Positions 34,851-44,168 are shown, numbered from the stretch's first letter. The stretch is DNA of 64,000 nt from an uncultured Lachnospiraceae bacterium (GCA_910589265.1 CAJUTQ010000077.1:33722-97721); one strand, 5' to 3'. Numbers and translations: made by a program. The notes: generated by a model from the letters alone, not told the origin.

Positions 34851-36254
34851 TCAAGCATGTGGAATATTAGTATATTGGGATATTTCCCGATTAATAGTGA
34901 CTAAATCGTCAACGCAGAGATGGTGGATGGAGGAATGTCCCGTAATTCTTGCAAAGGTTTTCATCTCTTCTAAGGAAACATTTAAGAAATTACCCACTCT
35001 TTTTGCAGCAGCGTCTATGTTCACTCTAGAACGCAACTCTTTATTTTGTGTGGCAACTCCCGCTGGACAGTTTCCACTTCCACATATTCTATATTGTTGG
35101 CAGGCAGCAGCAATTAATCCTGCCGATGCAATGGCAACTGCGTCTGCTCCCATAGCAATCGCTTTTGCAAAATCAGAAGATACTCGAAGTCCTCCTGTAA
35201 TGACAAGGGATATATCTGAATGGATAGAGTCTAAATATTTCCTTGCCCTATAAAGAGCATATACAGTAGGAAGGGTAGTGGCCTCCCTTAAAAACAGAGG
35301 GCTGGAAGCAGTGGCCCCTCCTCTTCCATCAATGGTAATAAAATCTGGCTCTGCGTAAACACAGTACTCCAAATCCCTTTCTAGCCGTCCAGCAGCAATT
35401 TTTATTCCAATAGGTCTTCCATCTGACCGAACTCGCAGCATATGAACCATTTTCTTTAAATCCTCTTTTGAATTTATTTCAGGAAATTTACTGGGACTTT
35501 GGATATCCTGTCCAGGCTTTTTCCCCCTGATGGCAGCAATCTCCTCTGTTACCTTTTCTCCTGGTAAATGACCTCCCATTCCCGGCTTTGTCCCCTGCCC
35601 AATTTTAATTTCAATGGCATCTGAGGACCTTAAGTTCTCATCCGTCACACTATATTTATTGGGTATATATTCAAATATATATTTATACGCCGCTTCTTTT
35701 TCTTCAGGCAGTATCCCTCCCTCTCCACTGCACATAGCTGTTTTCGCCATGGCAGCTCCTTTTGCAAGAGCTATTTTTATTTCCTTTGACAAGGCTCCAA
35801 AGGACATATGGGAAATATACACGGGATGGTTGATAACCATTGGTTTTTTTGCATTCTTTCCAATAACTGTCAAAGTACTTACTGGCTCCTTATCGTGAAG
35901 AGGGGGAGGATTTAACTGAGCTCCTAAAAGGAGGATATCGTCCCAATTGGGCATAGGCATTTTTGTTCCCATAGAACCCCCAATAGACCTTCCTGTAACT
36001 GCCATTTGGTGAATTTCATCCATATACCTAGAAGAAGGATCTTTCCTAGCATAGGCTTTGTCATAGCTTAAGTCCATCCCTTGGACATTCTCTTTCTTTT
36101 CCAATTCATCAAAATCCTTCTCAGCCTCCTCTATGAGAAGGAAATTTTTTGCAGACTGTCTGCAGGCTGGACAAGCCTGAATCTCCAAAAAAGGCTTTTC
36201 TTCTCTACTTTCATCATAAATATATCCACATACACTACATTTATAAACTGCCAT
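34851..36254 (-). CDS. Rubredoxin-like domain fused to glutamate synthase FMN domain
   Basis: 467 aa from the ATG at 36254 (M-A-V-Y-K-C), which has AAGGAGG eight bases upstream. Residues 1-45 form a rubredoxin-like iron site (YKCSVCGYIYDE and ACPACRQS, two C-x-x-C pairs). The rest is the FMN-binding barrel of glutamate synthase large subunit: PVYISHMSFGALSKEIK, GSGMGG-like PGMGGHLPGEKV, IDGRGGATASSPLF, and the iron-sulfur segment ICGSGNCPAGVATQ. There is no glutaminase domain. Such short archaeal-type GltB proteins are common in anaerobes; the electron donor and exact reaction are not certain. Confidence 0.85.
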   Translation of the reverse strand: MAVYKCSVCGYIYDESREEKPFLEIQACPACRQSAKNFLLIEEAEKDFDELEKKENVQGMDLSYDKAYARKDPSSRYMDEIHQMAVTGRSIGGSMGTKMPMPNWDDILLLGAQLNPPPLHDKEPVSTLTVIGKNAKKPMVINHPVYISHMSFGALSKEIKIALAKGAAMAKTAMCSGEGGILPEEKEAAYKYIFEYIPNKYSVTDENLRSSDAIEIKIGQGTKPGMGGHLPGEKVTEEIAAIRGKKPGQDIQSPSKFPEINSKEDLKKMVHMLRVRSDGRPIGIKIAAGRLERDLEYCVYAEPDFITIDGRGGATASSPLFLREATTLPTVYALYRARKYLDSIHSDISLVITGGLRVSSDFAKAIAMGADAVAIASAGLIAAACQQYRICGSGNCPAGVATQNKELRSRVNIDAAAKRVGNFLNVSLEEMKTFARITGHSSIHHLCVDDLVTINREISQYTNIPHA

Positions 36255-36291
36255 TGCTTCCTCCTTGGTAATGATCAATCATTAGTATTTT

Positions 36292-36319
36292 AGGAAGGAC
36301 AGCTTTTGCTGCCCTTCCT
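36292..36319. repeat. Stem-loop between oppA and the GltB-like gene
   Basis: AGGAAGGACAGC (36292-36303) and GCTGCCCTTCCT (36308-36319) form a strong stem with a four-base TTTT loop. The T-run (ATTTTTAT) is on the plus side, so on the minus strand it works as an RNA end or partial terminator at best. Confidence 0.6.
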
Positions 36320-36334
36320 AATTTTTATCAAAGG

Positions 36335-38026
36335 TTATTCTGTAATATCTGCATACATAAAATACCAGTATCCGTAAGGTGAATGCCAAGAACCTGTAAT
36401 TTTCTCACTCTGTAACCAGAAGTCATTATAAAATGCAAGAGGAATACATCCAACTTCCTTCATCAATACATCCTCTGCATCATGAAGAGCTTGAGAACGC
36501 TCTGCTGGATCCAAGGTTGCTCTGGATCTATCCATAGCTGCATCAAAGTCCTTGTTGTTAAATTTACCATCGTTGTTTCCGTTACTGGAATAAAGTACAT
36601 CCAACATATTAGAAGGATCACTATAATCCCCAACCCAGCCGTTACGGGCTACATCATACTCACCATTACGGCGCATTGGCGTAAAGCTAGACCATTCCAC
36701 AACATTTGGTGCAAGATCAATGCCCAGTTCTCCCCATGCCTGCTGTAAGTATTCAAGTACTACTGTGTGATAACTTGCATCATTGGTTGTGTACGTAATG
36801 GGAGGGAATCCTTCTCCCCCAGGATATCCTGCTTCTTCTAATAGGCTTTTTGCCTTTTCTAAATTTGCCTCATAGTTTGTATTATCTATGTAAGGCTGTC
36901 CTCCATTTGCCTTATCAATAAAGGAAGAACCGTCTGTATCAAGCCATCCAGGACCTATGAAGGCGCTGGCAGGAGAATAGGTTCCCTGCATTAACGTATT
37001 CGCTACATAGTCTCTATCAATGGCAAGGCTTAAAGCCTGGCGTACTCTTACATCTTGAAACTCTTCTTTATTTAAATTTAAGCTGATATAATAAGTTCCA
37101 ATAATAGGATCCACATAGAAATCAGGATTGTTTGCAAAACTTGGAATTTCTTCTGTTGGAACCTCTTTAATCATTAAAACTTCTCCTGTCTGGTATGCGC
37201 TGTAAGCGGCATTGGCGTCCTCAATTAAGGCAAAACGAATACCATCCAGTTTAACGGCTTCTGCATTCCAATAGTTTGGATTTTTGCTAAGAATAATATG
37301 GGAATCTGGAACCCATTCTGTCATATAGAAAGGTCCATTGGAAACATAAGTTTCAGGAGCTGTCGCCCATGCATCCCCATTTGTATCAATGGTTGTCTGC
37401 TGTACAGGGCTCAGTGTAGCAAATGCTGCAAGGCTTCCAAAATAGGAGCAAGGGTTGCTTAATGTGACAACAAGAGTTCTGTCATCTTGGGCTGCCACTT
37501 GCAAAGCGTCTATGTTCCCCTCAATTGCTTCCTTGTATCCTGCTACCATACTTAATACAGTCTCTGCATAAGGAGCAGCTACATTTGGATCACAGACTCT
37601 CTTCCAACTATATACAAAATCATTGGCTGTCAAATCGCTGCCGTCCGACCATTTTAACCCTTCTCTTAAATGGAAGGTCCATGTAAGTCCATCCTCTGAA
37701 GTCTCCCATGTTTCCGCCTGTCCAGGCGCCAATTGCCCCTCCTGATCTACAACAAGCAAACATTCAAATGCATGAAGAAGCATATTTCCACCATCTACTG
37801 CACTGTTTAAGGCTGGATCGATTGTTTCTGGATTAGGCCCTATTTGTACACTCAAGATTTTGCTGCCAGATGGCTGGGTTGTTTCCCCTGTTGCTCCTTC
37901 CTCACTGCCAGTACTACTCGCAGAATCCGATGTGCTCCCCGCAGAACTAGCGCCTCCTGAACTACAGGCAGTCAAACTAGCGACCATGAGGGCTGACATG
38001 AAGAGCGCAATAACTCTCTTTTTCAT
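36335..38026 (-). CDS. oppA: Oligopeptide ABC transporter binding lipoprotein
   Basis: 563 aa from the ATG at 38026 (M-K-K-R-V-I-A-L-F), with GAGGAGG upstream; the longer frame adds a non-coding prefix. The signal peptide ends in a lipobox (SLTACSSGG), so the mature protein is membrane-anchored through Cys, followed by a Ser/Gly/Thr-rich linker. Family 5 solute-binding features include GPNPETIDPALNSA, LREGLKWSDGSDLTANDFVY, YVSNGPFYMTEWVPDS and VRVRQALSLAIDRDYV (with D-V-R-V). It is the last gene of the opp operon, 100 bp behind oppF. Confidence 0.93.
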   Translation of the reverse strand: MKKRVIALFMSALMVASLTACSSGGASSAGSTSDSASSTGSEEGATGETTQPSGSKILSVQIGPNPETIDPALNSAVDGGNMLLHAFECLLVVDQEGQLAPGQAETWETSEDGLTWTFHLREGLKWSDGSDLTANDFVYSWKRVCDPNVAAPYAETVLSMVAGYKEAIEGNIDALQVAAQDDRTLVVTLSNPCSYFGSLAAFATLSPVQQTTIDTNGDAWATAPETYVSNGPFYMTEWVPDSHIILSKNPNYWNAEAVKLDGIRFALIEDANAAYSAYQTGEVLMIKEVPTEEIPSFANNPDFYVDPIIGTYYISLNLNKEEFQDVRVRQALSLAIDRDYVANTLMQGTYSPASAFIGPGWLDTDGSSFIDKANGGQPYIDNTNYEANLEKAKSLLEEAGYPGGEGFPPITYTTNDASYHTVVLEYLQQAWGELGIDLAPNVVEWSSFTPMRRNGEYDVARNGWVGDYSDPSNMLDVLYSSNGNNDGKFNNKDFDAAMDRSRATLDPAERSQALHDAEDVLMKEVGCIPLAFYNDFWLQSEKITGSWHSPYGYWYFMYADITE

Positions 38027-38125
38027 TGTTTTTCCTCCTCTTCGATTAAAATAATAGTTATTTATAAACATTACGCATACCCTTTGCAACTTGATACTTG
38101 TAATTGTCTATCATATATTGTATTT

Positions 38126-39115
38126 CTACTGGCATTTCTCATAATAATGGCATGCCACAAAATGTCCCTTTGCAACTTCCCGCCATTCTGGAATTTCCAC
38201 CTTGCATCTTTCTTCTGCGTAAGGACATCTTGTGCGAAATCGGCAGCCAGACGGTGGATTTAAGGGGCTGGGAACATCTCCTTCCAAAACAATACGTCTA
38301 CTCTCTCTTGCTGTTCTTGGATCGGCAATAGGAATTGCGGAGATCAAACTCTTTGTATAAGGATGAAGACTATGGGCTGTGAGCTCATAGCTGTCCGCCA
38401 GCTCTACCATTCTTCCTAAGTACATAACCCCAATCCGGTTGGATATATGTTTCACTACAGAGAGATCATGGGCTATAAACAAATAAGTAAGCCCCATCTC
38501 TTCCTGAAGATCTTCAAACATGTTGATTACTTGGGCTTGGATGGATACATCCAAAGCGGAAATAGGTTCATCGCATACAATGAATTCTGGACTTACTGCC
38601 AATGCTCTGGCAATGCCTACCCTCTGTCTCTGCCCCCCTGAAAACTCATGGGGGTATCGGTTTGCATGTTCAGAATTCAATCCTACTCTCTGTAACATCT
38701 CTATAATCATATGATAACGTTCTTTTTTATTAGGCGCTAGATTATGGACGTCAATGGCTTCCCCAATAATCTCTCCTACAGTCATGCGGGGATCCAGACT
38801 TGCATAAGGGTCCTGAAATACAATCTGCATCTTTTTTCGATAAGGGAGCATAGGAGCAAACTCCTTTTTTTGTACGTCAAAAATTACATCTCCATCATAT
38901 ACAAATCTTCCTCCTGTAGGTTCATATAGTCTTAAAAGAGTTCTTCCTGTTGTCGTCTTTCCACATCCTGATTCCCCTACAAGACCTAAGGTTTCCCCTC
39001 GCTCAATGGAAAAGGAAACATCATCTACTGCCTGAATAAACTTTTTCCTCTTTCCAAAACCTCCGCCAGGAAAATATTGGCGTAAATGTTCCACTTGGAC
39101 AAGATGATCACCCAT
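38126..39115 (-). CDS. oppF: Oligopeptide ABC transporter ATP-binding protein OppF
   Basis: 329 aa. Walker A GESGCGKTTTGRTLL (about residues 48-62), Q-loop near IVFQDPYASLDPRMTV, signature SGGQRQRVGIARAL, Walker B FIVCDEPISALD, and the switch His in IAHDLSVV. The C-terminal oligopeptide-transporter extension has SGCRFRTRCPYAEERC with several Cys, typical of OppF/DppF, which can bind an iron-sulfur cluster. It overlaps oppD by eight bases. Confidence 0.94.
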   Translation of the reverse strand: MGDHLVQVEHLRQYFPGGGFGKRKKFIQAVDDVSFSIERGETLGLVGESGCGKTTTGRTLLRLYEPTGGRFVYDGDVIFDVQKKEFAPMLPYRKKMQIVFQDPYASLDPRMTVGEIIGEAIDVHNLAPNKKERYHMIIEMLQRVGLNSEHANRYPHEFSGGQRQRVGIARALAVSPEFIVCDEPISALDVSIQAQVINMFEDLQEEMGLTYLFIAHDLSVVKHISNRIGVMYLGRMVELADSYELTAHSLHPYTKSLISAIPIADPRTARESRRIVLEGDVPSPLNPPSGCRFRTRCPYAEERCKVEIPEWREVAKGHFVACHYYEKCQ

Positions 39116-40124
39116 TTGTCATCCCCCCTTTTTGTTCTTCTTTCTGATTCAGCCAGCACTGGGTTGTATGGGTATGGCTAAACCTTGTAATGGGAGGCAT
39201 TTGCCGAATACATAATTTCATACATTCGTCGCACCGGGGAGCAAAGGGACAGCCCAAAGGAGGATTAAGCATGTCCACTGGGCTTCCCATAATGGGAATA
39301 AGCCTCTCATGTTCCTTCACATCCAGTCTAGGAATACTGCGAATCAATCCTTTTGTATAAGGATGCTTTGAATCGTAAAAAATTTCATCCGTTGTGCCAT
39401 ATTCTACAATTTTTCCTCCATACATTACGGCAATCTTTTCGCATATGCTTGCCACCACTCCCAAATCATGGGTAATCATAATAATGGCCATACCTAGTTT
39501 TTCTTTTAGCTCCATCATCAATTCTAAAATTTGAGCTTGAATGGTTACGTCCAAGGCAGTAGTAGGCTCATCGGCAATTAGAAGTTTTGGCTCGCAGGCA
39601 AGGGCAATGGCAATCATTACTCTCTGACGCATCCCTCCAGATAATTCGTGGGGATACTGTTTTAACCTCTTCTCTGGCTCATTAATGCCTACTAATTCCA
39701 AAAGCTCCTTTGCCCTTTCTCTGGCCTGCTTTTTCCTTTTATCAGTGTGAAGTAAAATAACTTCTTCAATCTGATTCCCAATAGTATAAACGGGATTTAA
39801 GCTGGTCATTGGGTCTTGAAAAATGATGGATATTTCATTTCCCCTCATTTTCCTTAGTTCCTTCTCCGTCATCTTTTCAATTTCATGTCCATTGAACTTT
39901 AGTGTTCCCCCAAGAAGCTTTCCAGGATGGGCTGTCAAACCCATAAGGCTGTATGCAGTCACAGATTTTCCTGAACCGCTTTCCCCTACAATTCCTAATA
40001 CTTCTCCTTCCTCTAAAGATATAGACACATCATTTAAAGCTTTCACCTCTCCTGCCGGGGTAAAAAAGGAAAGTCTCTCATTTTGTATGTCTACTAACCA
40101 TTTCACATTTTGATCTTCTTCCAT
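39108..40124 (-). CDS. oppD: Oligopeptide ABC transporter ATP-binding protein OppD
   Basis: 338 aa. Walker A GESGSGKSVTAYSLM, Q-loop IIFQDPMTSLNPVYTIG, signature SGGMRQRVMIAIAL, Walker B LLIADEPTTALD and switch ITHDLGVV are present. The C-terminal CPFAPRCDECMKLC-like region is the usual cysteine-bearing extension. It pairs with OppF to energise peptide uptake. An 18-bp gap separates it from oppC. Confidence 0.94.
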   Translation of the reverse strand: MEEDQNVKWLVDIQNERLSFFTPAGEVKALNDVSISLEEGEVLGIVGESGSGKSVTAYSLMGLTAHPGKLLGGTLKFNGHEIEKMTEKELRKMRGNEISIIFQDPMTSLNPVYTIGNQIEEVILLHTDKRKKQARERAKELLELVGINEPEKRLKQYPHELSGGMRQRVMIAIALACEPKLLIADEPTTALDVTIQAQILELMMELKEKLGMAIIMITHDLGVVASICEKIAVMYGGKIVEYGTTDEIFYDSKHPYTKGLIRSIPRLDVKEHERLIPIMGSPVDMLNPPLGCPFAPRCDECMKLCIRQMPPITRFSHTHTTQCWLNQKEEQKGGMTNG

Positions 40125-40142
40125 TTTCTGTGTACTGCCTTT

Positions 40143-41210
40143 CTAATTTTTTAATTTCGGGTCAAATGCATCCCTAAGGCCATCTCCCAACAAATTAAAG
40201 CTTAAAATAATTAAGCTGATGAGCAGGGCTGGAATAAAAAGCAGGTGAGGATAAGTATTTAAACCATTAATGGCCTCACTTGCCAAACTTCCCAAAGAGG
40301 GGAGAGGTTTTGCAACGCCCAATCCAAGAAAGCTCAAAAAGCTTTCTGTAAAAATGGAAGAAGGTATTTGCAAGGTGGTGGTGACAATTAAAGTTCCAAT
40401 ACAATTTGTCAGCAAATGTTTTCTAATAATTTTTCCATTGCTCACGCCCAAGGCTCTTGCCGCTGTCACATATTCACTCTCCTTTAACATAAGCACCTGG
40501 CTTCTCACCATTCTTGCCATTCCTACCCAGTATAAGAGGGCAAATACAATGAAAATACTAATTAAATTTTCCCCCACTGTTCTTACCCAGCCAAACCCAG
40601 CAATAGTTGTCAAAGATTGTAAGGGCGCCTTTAAGGCAAAGGATAAAAGGACAATGAGCAAAATATCTGGCACAGTATAAATGATATCCACGATCCGCAT
40701 CATGACTATGTCTGTCCAGCCCCCGAAATAAGCAGCTATGGAGCCATAAGCAGAACCAATAATCAAAATAATGACCGTTGCAATTAAACCAACTAAAAGA
40801 GAAATTCTGCTTCCCATCATCACACGGATGGCATAGTCTCTTCCCAGCTTATCCGTTCCAAAAATATGGGGGAAAACCTTCTCTCCTGCCTCTATCGCTT
40901 CCTGCTCCTTTGCAGAATATTCCATTGGCTTCAAGTTATTGGCTCCCTTCACCTGCTCCTTATAAGAATAAGGGTAAAAGGATGGAACAATAAAAGAAAA
41001 GATCATTATGATAAAGATAACTAGAATACTGGCCACTGCTACTTTATTTTTCATAAGACGTCTAGCTCCATCTTTCCAAAAGCTGACGCTCTCTCGCATA
41101 ACAACCAGACTTTGTTTCTCTTCCTCTGTAGCTTTAAGGAAATCGTCTGGACGAAGCTTTAATTGAAAACTAATTGGATTCTCTTTCATTTTGTATCTTG
41201 CCTTTCCCAC
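40143..41210 (-). CDS. oppC: Oligopeptide ABC transporter permease OppC
   Basis: 355 aa. An N-terminal cytoplasmic extension of about 55 residues precedes the first helix (VAVASILVIFIIMIFSFIV), then a periplasmic loop and the five-helix core. The EAA loop appears as YVTAARALGVSNGKIIRKHL; the GTDKLGRDYAIRVMMGSR segment before the second helix is typical of OppC/DppC. It forms the membrane channel with OppB. Confidence 0.93.
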   Translation of the reverse strand: MGKARYKMKENPISFQLKLRPDDFLKATEEEKQSLVVMRESVSFWKDGARRLMKNKVAVASILVIFIIMIFSFIVPSFYPYSYKEQVKGANNLKPMEYSAKEQEAIEAGEKVFPHIFGTDKLGRDYAIRVMMGSRISLLVGLIATVIILIIGSAYGSIAAYFGGWTDIVMMRIVDIIYTVPDILLIVLLSFALKAPLQSLTTIAGFGWVRTVGENLISIFIVFALLYWVGMARMVRSQVLMLKESEYVTAARALGVSNGKIIRKHLLTNCIGTLIVTTTLQIPSSIFTESFLSFLGLGVAKPLPSLGSLASEAINGLNTYPHLLFIPALLISLIILSFNLLGDGLRDAFDPKLKN

Positions 41211-41219
41211 TTTTCAAAT

Positions 41220-42137
41220 TTACTTTAGCTTTATTCGATGATCGACCAATTTGTAGATAATATCCACATTCACATTCATAATAATGATCAAGGTGGCCAG
41301 AAAAATAGTTGTACCCATAATCACTGTATAATCCCGTCCTGTAATGGATCCAATGAACTCTCCCCCAAGACCAGGGATAGTGAATATTTTCTCTACAACA
41401 AAACTTCCTGCCAATGTGTAAGCCAGCATAGGTCCTACATAGGTAATCACTGGCAAGACGGCGTTTCTCAAAGCGTGTTTAAATAAACTAACTGTCTGTG
41501 ACAATCCTTTTGCCTTAGCGGTGCGCATATAATCCTGTCCAAGAACGTCCAACATGGAGGAACGCATTAGTCTCATAATATATGCTGTAGGATAAAAAGA
41601 AAGGGAAATAACAGGCATAATATAATGCTTCCAGCTTAACAGTCCCATGGTAGGCAAAAGTCTTAGTTTTACTCCTAAGAAGTACATGAGCACTGTGCAA
41701 ATGACAAAGCTGGGCACTGCAATTCCGCATGTGGCAAGCACACTAATAAGTCGGTCTAAAAATTTACCTCTATGAATCGCTGCCATACAACCTAAGGGTA
41801 TTCCCAAAGTCAGGGAGACAAGAACAGAAATCCCCCCTATTCTGGCTGAAACAGGAAATTTTGTCTTTATAATGGACATAACTGTACGTCCTCTCTGCTT
41901 CAAGCTGTCCCCAAAATCTCCCTTTATAGCATCAGACATATATGTAATATATTGTTGGGATAAAGGTTTATCCAACCCATACTTTGCTTCCAAAGCTGCC
42001 TGGGCCTGAGGACTGATTGCCTTTTCTGATAAAAAAGGGCCTCCTGGCACCATATTCATTAAAAAGAATGTAATGGTTGCAACTGCCCAAATAGTAATAA
42101 TGGCCAATCCAATACGTTTTAAAATGTAGTTTAACAT
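41220..42137 (-). CDS. oppB: Oligopeptide ABC transporter permease OppB
   Basis: 305 aa with six membrane helices, starting at MLNYILKRIGLAIITIWAVA. The EAA loop reads YMRTAKAKGLSQTVSLFKHA, and FVVEKIFTIPGLGGEF is the hallmark near the C-terminus. It is the first gene of the oppBCDFA operon, with a promoter about 95 bp upstream. Confidence 0.93.
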   Translation of the reverse strand: MLNYILKRIGLAIITIWAVATITFFLMNMVPGGPFLSEKAISPQAQAALEAKYGLDKPLSQQYITYMSDAIKGDFGDSLKQRGRTVMSIIKTKFPVSARIGGISVLVSLTLGIPLGCMAAIHRGKFLDRLISVLATCGIAVPSFVICTVLMYFLGVKLRLLPTMGLLSWKHYIMPVISLSFYPTAYIMRLMRSSMLDVLGQDYMRTAKAKGLSQTVSLFKHALRNAVLPVITYVGPMLAYTLAGSFVVEKIFTIPGLGGEFIGSITGRDYTVIMGTTIFLATLIIIMNVNVDIIYKLVDHRIKLK

Positions 42138-42230
42138 TTCCAGTCCTTCTTTCTCCTTACTTTTATTAAAAAAAAGAGAACCATAGTGTTCATCTGTATG
42201 TAAACCCCATCGTTCCTCATGATGTTTTTT

Positions 42231-42260
42231 ATTTTATCAAAATATGTATTCCTTTGTCAA
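42231..42260 (-). promoter_or_regulatory. Promoter of the opp operon
   Basis: Minus strand TTGACA (complement of 42255-42260), 18 bp, TAAAAT (complement of 42231-42236). The gap 42261-42454 beyond it shows no gene. Confidence 0.65.
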
Positions 42261-42454
42261 TAAAAAAAAATGGTAATCAATCACGAAATTGGAATTTTCC
42301 TTTCTAAGAGCCCTGTTTGTGGGAATAGGAAGGATTATTTTTTTCTATTTTCTCCTTATTTTGTCTTTTAAGAAAATATTGTAGAACCTGGACGTCCACA
42401 TAGTCCACTAAACAATACCTTTTATTTTCTTCCCACTTTCACGAATTCTAAAAT

Positions 42455-42505
42455 CGTTTCACAAATGTAGTACAAATTATAAACTAGTGTTGAGGTGATT
42501 TAAAA
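42455..42505 (+). promoter_or_regulatory. Copied promoter block, XRE copy 1
   Basis: Begins CGTTTCAC, then TGTAGTACAAATTATAAAC, TAGTGTTGAGGTGATTTAAA and the ATG. TATAAA at 42478-42483 suits a -10, with GTTTCA as the -35. GAGGTGA is the ribosome site. The same block precedes three further copies with only a few differences. Confidence 0.65.
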
Positions 42506-42844
42506 ATGGGTGACTTAAAAACAAATCTTGGAACTGTCGTGAAATCTGCCAGAAAAAACAAGAAGTTGACACAGATGGAGCTTTCTGAGGAACTAGGCAT
42601 TACGCCCCGTTATCTCCAGGCCATTGAGAATGAGAACAAAACTCCTAGTTATAGCCTTCTTTTACACATCCTTTCTTATCTGGACATCCCTGCTGATCGT
42701 GTATTTGCCCCTCATGAATGTCTTCTTTCTCCAGAACTTGAACAGCTTTTGTATTTTATTCATTATAAGTGTAATCAGAGGGAAATTTCTGTTCTCCTAT
42801 CCACGGCCAAAGCTTTAGTAAATACAAGAGAGGAGGAAAATTAG
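42506..42844 (+). CDS. Small XRE-family regulator, paralogue 1
   Basis: 112 aa. Helix-turn-helix: KSARKNKKLTQMELSEELGI, TPRYLQAIENENKTPSY (about residues 13-50). The C-terminal helix pair contains LEQLLYFIHYKC, then REISVLLSTAKALVNTREE, shared almost unchanged by copies 2-4. It probably binds the TAGTAC repeats in its own promoter. It is followed within 100 bp by an MNT/HEPN toxin-antitoxin-like pair in the same direction. Confidence 0.85.
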   Translation: MGDLKTNLGTVVKSARKNKKLTQMELSEELGITPRYLQAIENENKTPSYSLLLHILSYLDIPADRVFAPHECLLSPELEQLLYFIHYKCNQREISVLLSTAKALVNTREEEN

Positions 42845-42939
42845 GCACTAAAAGCGCCCTAGGTTTTTTTTTGCAAAAAAGAAACTATGGATATTGAAAA
42901 AAAAACATGATACAATATGAACAAAGGCGGTGATATAAA

Positions 42940-43269
42940 ATGCCAGATAATCTGTCTATCTTGTTAGAAAGATATCGAAAAGCAATTGCACAAATATTAG
43001 GAGAACAGTTAAACAGAATCATTTTGTATGGGTCCTATGCCAGAGGGGATTTTCAACAAGACTCAGATATAGATATTATGATACTGGCAGATATTGATCC
43101 AAAAGAAATCAGCAGCTATGGAGACAAAGTTTATGACGTTACGTATAACTTCGAAATGCAATATGGCATAGAAATAAATCCATGTATTCAAAGTATACAA
43201 ATCTATGAGAAGTGGAAACATGTATATCCTTTTTTCATGAATATTGAAAAAGACGGGGTAGCCGTATGA
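42940..43269 (+). CDS. MNT-type minimal nucleotidyltransferase (antitoxin-like)
   Basis: 109 aa. The polymerase-beta nucleotidyltransferase signature reads LYGSYARGDFQQDSDIDIMI, with Gly31-Ser32 and the metal Asp pair Asp43/Asp45. In HEPN/MNT modules this protein AMPylates and silences the HEPN RNase. AAAGGCGGTGAT lies before the ATG. It overlaps the HEPN gene by four bases (ATGA). Confidence 0.88.
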   Translation: MPDNLSILLERYRKAIAQILGEQLNRIILYGSYARGDFQQDSDIDIMILADIDPKEISSYGDKVYDVTYNFEMQYGIEINPCIQSIQIYEKWKHVYPFFMNIEKDGVAV

Positions 43270-43664
43270 CCCAAGAGTTTTTTGAAAAGGATTTGGCAAA
43301 CTATAAGTTAGAAAGGGCAAAAGAAGAACTTGACACTGCAGAACTTCTTTTTCGAAATGAAAAATTAAAAGCTGCCAATAACAGGGCATATTATTCCATC
43401 TATTATTCCTTAACAGCAATCTTATGTTTAGAACCCATCGCATTTAAAAAACATAAAGACACTATTGGATATTTTAATAAAAATTATGTTCGTACAGGTA
43501 TATTTCCACCAGAGATAGGAAGAAATATATCCAAGGCAGCAAAAATTAGACATGCCAGTGATTATGATGAATTTTATATTGCAAGTAAAGAAGAGGCAAA
43601 AAGGCAGATTCATACAGCCAGTCAGATGATTCATTTAGTCCATGCATTTATTTCTAAAAGATAG
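43266..43664 (+). CDS. HEPN-domain protein, RNase motif altered
   Basis: 132 aa, helical. The core reads LKAANNRAYYSIYYSLTA (about residues 34-51). The usual R-x(4-6)-H RNase motif of HEPN toxins (for example R-A-Y-Y-x-x-F-H) has Arg40, but the position of the His is Tyr47, so the RNase centre may be inactive or rebuilt. The remaining helices match the HEPN fold, with RNISKAAKIRHASDYDEFY in the second half. It is translationally coupled to the MNT gene. Confidence 0.82.
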   Translation: MTQEFFEKDLANYKLERAKEELDTAELLFRNEKLKAANNRAYYSIYYSLTAILCLEPIAFKKHKDTIGYFNKNYVRTGIFPPEIGRNISKAAKIRHASDYDEFYIASKEEAKRQIHTASQMIHLVHAFISKR

Positions 43665-43687
43665 AAATTTTTGCTGTCTTTGTATAC

Positions 43688-43722
43688 GGATGATCTTTTT
43701 CCAAAAGATCATCCGTTCTTTT
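43688..43722 (+). terminator. Terminator of the MNT/HEPN operon
   Basis: GGATGATCTTTT, loop TCC, AAAAGATCATCC (43688-43714), then GTTCTTTTTTG. Confidence 0.85.
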
Positions 43723-43778
43723 TTGCCCTACTATAAAAAACACGAATTATTTTTTCGTGTTCTTACGCATTATTAAAG

Positions 43779-43829
43779 CGTTTCAAAATTGTAGTACGAA
43801 TTATAAACTAGTACTGAGGTGATTTTAAA
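43779..43829 (+). promoter_or_regulatory. Copied promoter block, XRE copy 2
   Basis: CGTTTCAAAATTGTAGTAC then GAATTATAAACTAGTACTG and AGGTGATTTTAAA. Two TAGTAC repeats lie 18 bp apart, flanking the TATAAA. The block is nearly identical to the ones before copies 1, 3 and 4. Confidence 0.65.
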
Positions 43830-44168
43830 ATGCGTACATCCACAACAAAACTTGGCGCTGCCATTAAGTCTGCCAGAAAAAGCAAGAAACTGACACAAAT
43901 GGAACTTTCTGAGGAGCTGGGCATTACGCCTCGCTATCTCCAAGGAATTGAGAATGAGAACAAAACTCCCAGTTATGGCCTGCTTTTCCGTATCCTTTCT
44001 TATCTGGACATCCCTGCTGACAGCGTATTAGCCCCTCATGAAAGCCTCTTCTCTCCAGAACTTGAGCAGCTTTTATATTTCATTCATTATAAGTGTAATC
44101 AGAGAGAAATATCGGTTCTCCTTTCCACTGCCAAAGCTTTAGTGAATACAAGAGAAGAAGTTTCTTAG
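43830..44168 (+). CDS. Small XRE-family regulator, paralogue 2
   Basis: 112 aa. MRTSTTKLGAAIKSARKSKK opens the protein; the recognition region is ITPRYLQGIENENKTPSYGL. The C-terminal half (LEQLLYFIHYKCNQREISV) is identical to copy 1. It is followed by a bidirectional terminator and no partner gene; the convergent neighbour is a VOC protein. Likely an autoregulatory copy of the same family. Confidence 0.85.
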   Translation: MRTSTTKLGAAIKSARKSKKLTQMELSEELGITPRYLQGIENENKTPSYGLLFRILSYLDIPADSVLAPHESLFSPELEQLLYFIHYKCNQREISVLLSTAKALVNTREEVS

